NCBI RefSeq assembly: GCF_015624505.1
Contig: NZ_CP061379.1
Span: 682,001 to 746,000, forward strand
Length of the DNA stretch: 64,000 bases
Source of the DNA: Bradyrhizobium commune
Lineage (GTDB): Bacteria; Pseudomonadota; Alphaproteobacteria; Rhizobiales; Xanthobacteraceae
Direction: 5' to 3'
Positions 60,130 through 64,000 of this stretch are shown piece after piece. The notes below the pieces were generated by a model. That model was not told where the DNA came from, did not search any database, and saw only the letters and a list, made by a program, of their open reading frames with translations. The translations under genes and the position numbers were made by a program. Every line of letters starts with the position of its first letter. Position 1 is the first letter of the stretch.

Positions 60130-61014
60130 TCACAGCGACGGCGCGAGTGACGTTTTCAGTAACGCTAGCAGCGCCTGCACCGCGGCCGCGTTGCGCCTGC
60201 GCTCGGGGATCGCGGCCTTCACCCACAATTCCGGAATCGGGAAATCGCGCAGCACCGGCTTGAGCGCGCCGTCGCGCAGGGCATCCGCAACGAGATAATG
60301 CGAGATCAGCGCGATGCCGTTGCCGGCGATCGCACTGCGCGCCAGCACGTGACCCTCGTTGGACGAGAGCAGCGGGCTGACCTGGATGCTGATGCGGCCG
60401 CGGGGCCCGTCGAAGATCCATTCCGGTCCGGTCGGCAGGAAGCTGAGGCAGCGATGCTCGACGAGGTCGCGCGGATGTCTTGGGGTGCCGTGCTTCTTCA
60501 AATAGGAAGGCGAGGCGCAGAGCAGCCGTTTCAGTGCGCAGAGCGGCTCGTCGACCACTCCGCCGAAGGAATGCGGAAAGGCGCCGATGGCGATGTCGAA
60601 TCCTTCCGTGACCGGATCGACCGGGCGGTCGATCAGCACGATATCGAGCTTCAATCGCGGGTTCTGGGTCTGGAATACGCTGAAAGCATCCGCAAGCCGC
60701 GCCACCGTCAGCGAGGTCGGCGCCTTGATGCGGAGGTGATCGACCAGGTCGTGGCCTTTCTCGCCCATGCGCGACAGCAAATCGGTGGCATCGGTGACGA
60801 CGCCCCGGGCGCGATGCACATAGCGCTGGCCGGCGTCGGTCAGCCGCAATTGCCGGGTCGACCGGTGAAACAGCGGCGTGCCGATCCGTGCTTCCAGCTG
60901 CGTGACGCGCTTGGCCACGACCGAAGTGGACACATTGAGCTTTCGCGCGGCGGCAGAGAAGCCGGCCGTGTCAGCGGTGGCGAGGAACGCCTGAAGGTTC
61001 ACCAGAATGTCCAT
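60130..61014 (-). CDS. LysR-type transcriptional regulator
   Basis: A 294-residue LysR regulator: helix-turn-helix MDILVNLQAFLATADTAGFSAAARKLNVSTSVVAKRVTQLEARIGTPLFHRSTRQLRLTDAGQRY, then the effector domain (LRIKAPTSLTVARLADAFSVFQ...). STSVVAKRVTQLE and HRSTRQLRLTD place it in the CrgA/DmlR-like group. Divergent from the FAD oxidoreductase gene; a perfect palindrome lies 6 bp upstream of its start. Confidence 0.88.
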   Translation of the reverse strand: MDILVNLQAFLATADTAGFSAAARKLNVSTSVVAKRVTQLEARIGTPLFHRSTRQLRLTDAGQRYVHRARGVVTDATDLLSRMGEKGHDLVDHLRIKAPTSLTVARLADAFSVFQTQNPRLKLDIVLIDRPVDPVTEGFDIAIGAFPHSFGGVVDEPLCALKRLLCASPSYLKKHGTPRHPRDLVEHRCLSFLPTGPEWIFDGPRGRISIQVSPLLSSNEGHVLARSAIAGNGIALISHYLVADALRDGALKPVLRDFPIPELWVKAAIPERRRNAAAVQALLALLKTSLAPSL

Positions 61015-61020
61015 CTCGAC

Positions 61021-61039
61021 CTTTCGCGATTCGCGAAAG
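61021..61039. promoter_or_regulatory. Perfect 19-bp palindrome with T-N11-A, LysR operator candidate
   Basis: Arms CTTTCGCGA and TCGCGAAAG around one T. It contains T-N11-A (61024 and 61036), the general LysR-box form, in the gap between the LysR gene and the FAD oxidoreductase gene, 6 bp from the LysR start codon. Likely site of autoregulation and control of the importer operon. Confidence 0.6.
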
Positions 61040-61125
61040 CTGATCGCTTATTTTGATGGATTGTAGCCTGCTCTGCGTTAATTCATAGTCGCCGCCAAGC
61101 AAGAGATTTCGGGAAGGGACGCGCC

Positions 61126-62490
61126 ATGCGGGCCACGACGATCGAAGAACCGGCACGCCAGGTGCCGCTCTATGGTGAGTATGAAGTCGCAGTCCTCGGC
61201 GGCGGCCCCGCCGGCATCGTGGCGGCGGCGTCCGCCGCGCGCGCGGGGCGCAAGACGCTGCTGATCGAGCGCTACGGTTTTCTCGGCGGCATGGGGACGG
61301 CAGCAGGCGTCACCAATTTCTGCGGACTGCATGGGAATGTCTACGGTCAGGCCCATCGGCTGGTGCAGGGTATGGCATCTGAGCTGCTGGCGCGAATCGA
61401 CCGGCTCAACGGTCTCAACGCGCCGCATCTGATCCTCGGCAAGGTCTTTGCCCAGGCCTATGACACCGCGGCCTACAAGATCGCGGCCGACGAGTTGCTC
61501 GCCAGTCACAAGGTACATATCCTCTTCCACGCGCTCGGGGCGGGCGTGGTAATGGGCGATAGCGGCCGCATCGACGCGCTGATGGTCGAGACCAAGGCCG
61601 GTCGCCAAGCGGTGCGGGCCGAGATCTTCATCGACTGCTCCGGCGACGGCGATCTCGCCGTGTGGGCCGGCGCGCCGTTTGAAATCGGCGACGAGCACGG
61701 CCATCCGCTCTACCCGTCGATGATGCTCCGCCTCAACGGCATCGACCCCGAGAAGGCAGGCGATGCCTGGCGCACCATCCCGCAATTGATGGAAAAGGCG
61801 CAGGCCGCCGGCACGCACAAGTTTCCGCGGAAAAGCGCGATCGTGCGGCCGCAAAAGTCCGGCATCGAATGGCGGGTGAACTTTACCCAGGTGGCGCGCG
61901 AAGACGGTCACGCCATCAACGGCGTCGAGCCCGACGATCTCACCCGCGGCGAGATCGAGGGCCGCAAGCAGGCGCTCGCAGCGTTCGAATTCCTGCGCAC
62001 TGTCCCGGGCTTTGAAAAGTCCTACATCGTCGACCTCCCGCCGCAGCTCGGCATCCGCGAGACCCGCCGCATCAAGGGTGGCTACCAGCTCAGCGGCGAG
62101 GACGTGCTGACTTGCGCCTCGTTCGACGATTCCATTGGCGTCAATGGCTGGCCGATCGAGGCCCATGTTCCCGGCGACGTCGTCTTCACCTTCCCGCCGA
62201 TCCCGGAATCGCGCGGCTATAACGAATTGCCCTACCGAATGCTGGTGCCCGAGGGCGTTGACAATCTGCTGGTCGCCGGTCGCTGCGCCTCCATGACCCA
62301 TGAGGGCCAATCGGCCGCGCGGGTTTCCGGTGCCTGTTTCGTGATGGGGGAGGCGGCCGGTTCCGCCGCGGCGCTCGCACTCTCCGGAAACCGGATTCCA
62401 CGTGAGATCCCCATTGAAAAATTGCAGGAAACGTTGAAACAACAGGGCGCCTTCATCGGACGGGATCAGCCCGTGCCGGAAGGACTGTAA
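61126..62490 (+). CDS. FAD-dependent oxidoreductase
   Basis: A 454-residue protein. Dinucleotide motif AVLGGGPAGIVAAASAARAGRKTLLIERYGFLGGMGTAAGV (about 23-63), then EIFIDCSGDGDLAVWAGAPFEIGD (about 165-190), the two segments typical of the FAD_oxidored family. RIKGGYQLSGEDVLTCASFDDSIGVNGWPIEAH follows. These enzymes oxidise carbon-carbon or carbon-nitrogen bonds of small molecules; exact substrate unknown. GGGAAGGGA precedes the ATG. Heads an operon with an ABC importer. Confidence 0.85.
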   Translation: MRATTIEEPARQVPLYGEYEVAVLGGGPAGIVAAASAARAGRKTLLIERYGFLGGMGTAAGVTNFCGLHGNVYGQAHRLVQGMASELLARIDRLNGLNAPHLILGKVFAQAYDTAAYKIAADELLASHKVHILFHALGAGVVMGDSGRIDALMVETKAGRQAVRAEIFIDCSGDGDLAVWAGAPFEIGDEHGHPLYPSMMLRLNGIDPEKAGDAWRTIPQLMEKAQAAGTHKFPRKSAIVRPQKSGIEWRVNFTQVAREDGHAINGVEPDDLTRGEIEGRKQALAAFEFLRTVPGFEKSYIVDLPPQLGIRETRRIKGGYQLSGEDVLTCASFDDSIGVNGWPIEAHVPGDVVFTFPPIPESRGYNELPYRMLVPEGVDNLLVAGRCASMTHEGQSAARVSGACFVMGEAAGSAAALALSGNRIPREIPIEKLQETLKQQGAFIGRDQPVPEGL

Positions 62491-62523
62491 CGGACTGCAA
62501 ACAGCGACGACGGAGGAAACGGG

Positions 62524-63528
62524 ATGATCGGGATTGCGCGGCTCGCAGCTGCCGGCCTGGTGGCGATCATGGCGATGGGCACGGCCCGGGCCGAGGACGC
62601 GCTGAAGGCCAAGATCGGCGTGCTCCGCCTGTCGTCCTCCGCGCCCGTCTTCATTGCGCAGGACAAGGGCTATTTCCGCGAGGCCGGCCTCGACGTCGAG
62701 CTGAAATTCTTCGATGCGGCGCAGCCGATCGCGGTCGCGACCACCTCGGGCGACGTCGATTTCGGCGTCACCGCGTTCACCGCGGGTCTCTACAATCTCG
62801 CCGGCAAGGGCGTGCTGAAGGTGATCGGCGGCATGAGCCGCGAAAAGGCCGGCTATCCCCTGATCGGCTATTTCGCCAGCAACAATGCCTACGCCGCCGG
62901 GCTGAAGACGCCGAAGGACCTCGCCGGCAAGCGCATCGCCGTGACGCAGGTTGGTTCGTCCTTCCATTATTCGCTCGGCCTGCTCGCGGACAAATACGGC
63001 TTCAGGCTCGCCGACGTGAAGATCGTGCCGCTGCAATCGCTGTCGAATGCGGCCGCCGCGCTGAAGGGTGAGACGGTCGACGCGGCATTGCTGCCGATCT
63101 CGACGGCGCGAAAGCTGATGGATGACGGCGGCGCGAAGTTTTTGGGCTGGGTCGGCGACGAGACGCCCTGGCAATTGGGTGCCGTGTTCGCCTCGCCGAA
63201 GACGCTGACCAACAAGGTGCTGGTGACAAAATTTCTCGGTGTGCTCGCCAAGGCTGACCGCGAATATCACCACGTCATCCTTGCCGCGATGAAGGACGGT
63301 GTCGCGCCGATCAACGAGCAGACAAAACCGCTGCTGGAGATCATCGCCAAATATACGAATCTGCCGGTGGAGCAAGTGGTCGGCAATTGCGCCTATATCG
63401 ATCCGGACGGCAGGCTGGATGTGAAGAACGTCGACAACCAGATCAAATGGCTGCAAGAGCAGGGCTTTGCCGACAAGGGCTTTGACGCGAATGCGATCAT
63501 CGCCAAGGACCTTGTGAAGGCGGATTGA
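62524..63528 (+). CDS. ABC transporter substrate-binding protein, taurine/nitrate type
   Basis: A 334-residue binding protein with a signal peptide ending GTARAE. LRLSSSAPVFIAQDKGYFREAGLDVELKFFDAAQPIAVATTSGDVDFGVTAFTAGLYNLAG is the typical NMT1/SsuA-like N-terminal lobe. Starts 33 bp after the oxidoreductase stop with GGAGGAAAC upstream. The ligand is presumably the substrate of that enzyme. Confidence 0.88.
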   Translation: MIGIARLAAAGLVAIMAMGTARAEDALKAKIGVLRLSSSAPVFIAQDKGYFREAGLDVELKFFDAAQPIAVATTSGDVDFGVTAFTAGLYNLAGKGVLKVIGGMSREKAGYPLIGYFASNNAYAAGLKTPKDLAGKRIAVTQVGSSFHYSLGLLADKYGFRLADVKIVPLQSLSNAAAALKGETVDAALLPISTARKLMDDGGAKFLGWVGDETPWQLGAVFASPKTLTNKVLVTKFLGVLAKADREYHHVILAAMKDGVAPINEQTKPLLEIIAKYTNLPVEQVVGNCAYIDPDGRLDVKNVDNQIKWLQEQGFADKGFDANAIIAKDLVKAD

Positions 63529-63544
63529 GAGTAGAACGCAGCAC

Positions 63545-64000
63545 ATGGACCTGATCGCCAACCATATCAGCCACCACTTCGGCGACCTCGCCGTGCTCGA
63601 CGACATCTCCTTCGCAGTCAGCGCGGGCGAGGTCGTGGCGATCGTGGGGCCGTCGGGCTGCGGCAAGAGCACGCTTCTGTCGATCCTCGGCGGGCTGTTG
63701 CAGCCGACCTCGGGCGCGCCTGAGCTGCGCGGCGCGCCGCCGGCGGACAGCCTCAATCCGCTGACCTTCGTGTTCCAGGATTTTGCACTGCTGCCCTGGG
63801 CGACGGTGGAGGAGAACGTCGAATTCCCGCTGCTGCATACCCAGCTCTCGGCTGCGCAACGCCGCGCGCTGGTCGACGACGCGCTGCGTCGTACCGGCCT
63901 GACCGACTTTCGCGCGACTTACCCAAAGCAGCTCTCCGGCGGGATGCGCCAGCGCGTCGGCATTTCGCGCGCGCTCGCGGTGAAGCCGGCCATTCTCCTG
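63545..64000 (+). CDS. ABC transporter ATP-binding protein, SsuB/TauB type, 3' truncated by window edge
   Basis: 152 residues are visible, with no stop before the edge. Walker A GPSGCGKST (about 37-45), Q-loop FVFQDFALLPWATVEENVEF, signature [16 protein letters not shown] at about 131-146. The ATG at 63545 is 16 bp after the binding-protein stop. Walker B should follow just outside the window, and a permease gene is expected next. Confidence 0.9.
   Translation, partial: MDLIANHISHHFGDLAVLDDISFAVSAGEVVAIVGPSGCGKSTLLSILGGLLQPTSGAPELRGAPPADSLNPLTFVFQDFALLPWATVEENVEFPLLHTQLSAAQRRALVDDALRRTGLTDFRATYPKQLSGGMRQRVGISRALAVKPAILL

Noticed and set aside
61078..63756. An 892-codon open frame on the minus strand opposite the oxidoreductase and binding-protein genes
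   Set aside because: Antisense shadow of two well-supported genes, and low-complexity product.

Overview
The window is 64 kb of GC-rich chromosome that looks like Bradyrhizobium or a close relative in the Nitrobacteraceae. This rests on gene content (RegSR redox regulators, a cyoABCD quinol oxidase, many solute-binding ABC importers, aromatic and acyl-CoA catabolism) and on the style of the short palindromic intergenic repeats. No species-level marker is present. I see no transposase, integrase, phage gene, CRISPR array or rRNA. There is one tRNA, Arg(CCT).

Layout. 0-2.9 kb: the 3' end of a VanA-like Rieske oxygenase, an orphan solute-binding protein and a short MetE-like methyltransferase. 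2.9-9.85 kb, minus strand: cyoABCD, SURF1, regS and regR, tightly packed, so a quinol oxidase, its assembly factor and a quinone-responsive two-component system appear to form one transcription unit. 10-14.1 kb: an MFS symporter, a cytochrome c, an M48 protease lipoprotein and a degenerate staphylococcal-nuclease-fold protein. 14.4-21.6 kb: an acyl-CoA degradation block (solute-binding protein, two enoyl-CoA hydratases, a VOC protein, a pair of acyl-CoA dehydrogenases that may form a heteromer, an SDR). 21.7-28.7 kb: small envelope and stress proteins, a ketopantoate-reductase-like enzyme, an acyl-CoA ligase, an RraA-like aldolase and a cupin. 28.8-37.6 kb: tRNA-Arg, a MarR-type regulator, a dienelactone hydrolase/SnoaL-like fusion, a complete dipeptide-type ABC importer ending in an SDR, and an exported VOC protein. 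37.8-41.1 kb: an SPFH protein and an amidohydrolase.

41.1-54.3 kb is the most distinctive region. A CatR/BenM-type LysR regulator faces catBCA (catechol ortho-cleavage), with two operator-like dyads of the ATAC-N7-GTAT type between them. Next to it a second LysR regulator faces a ten-gene, closely coupled set: flavin-dependent monooxygenase, ABC importer (binding protein, ATPase, permease), Rieske dioxygenase alpha and beta, reductase, flavin reductase, SnoaL-like protein, a 70-residue protein and an alpha/beta-hydrolase without its Ser and His. The simplest reading is import of an aromatic or N-heteroaromatic acid and its conversion to catechol for catBCA. The enzyme set resembles the known iac (indole-3-acetate) pathway, but the SDR and amidase of that pathway are missing and an importer has been added.

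54.3-64 kb: an acyl-CoA dehydrogenase, an SDR with a Tat-like leader divergent from a TetR regulator (with paired operators), a small hydrolase, a second ketopantoate-reductase-like enzyme, an enoyl-CoA hydratase, and a LysR regulator divergent from an FAD-dependent oxidoreductase with a taurine/nitrate-type ABC importer that runs off the window. All four convergent gene junctions wider than 100 bp in which both neighbours are protein genes contain a long REP-like hairpin. Every stretch over 100 bp without a gene is covered by a feature entry or is a short leader; no gene-free stretch reaches 300 bp.
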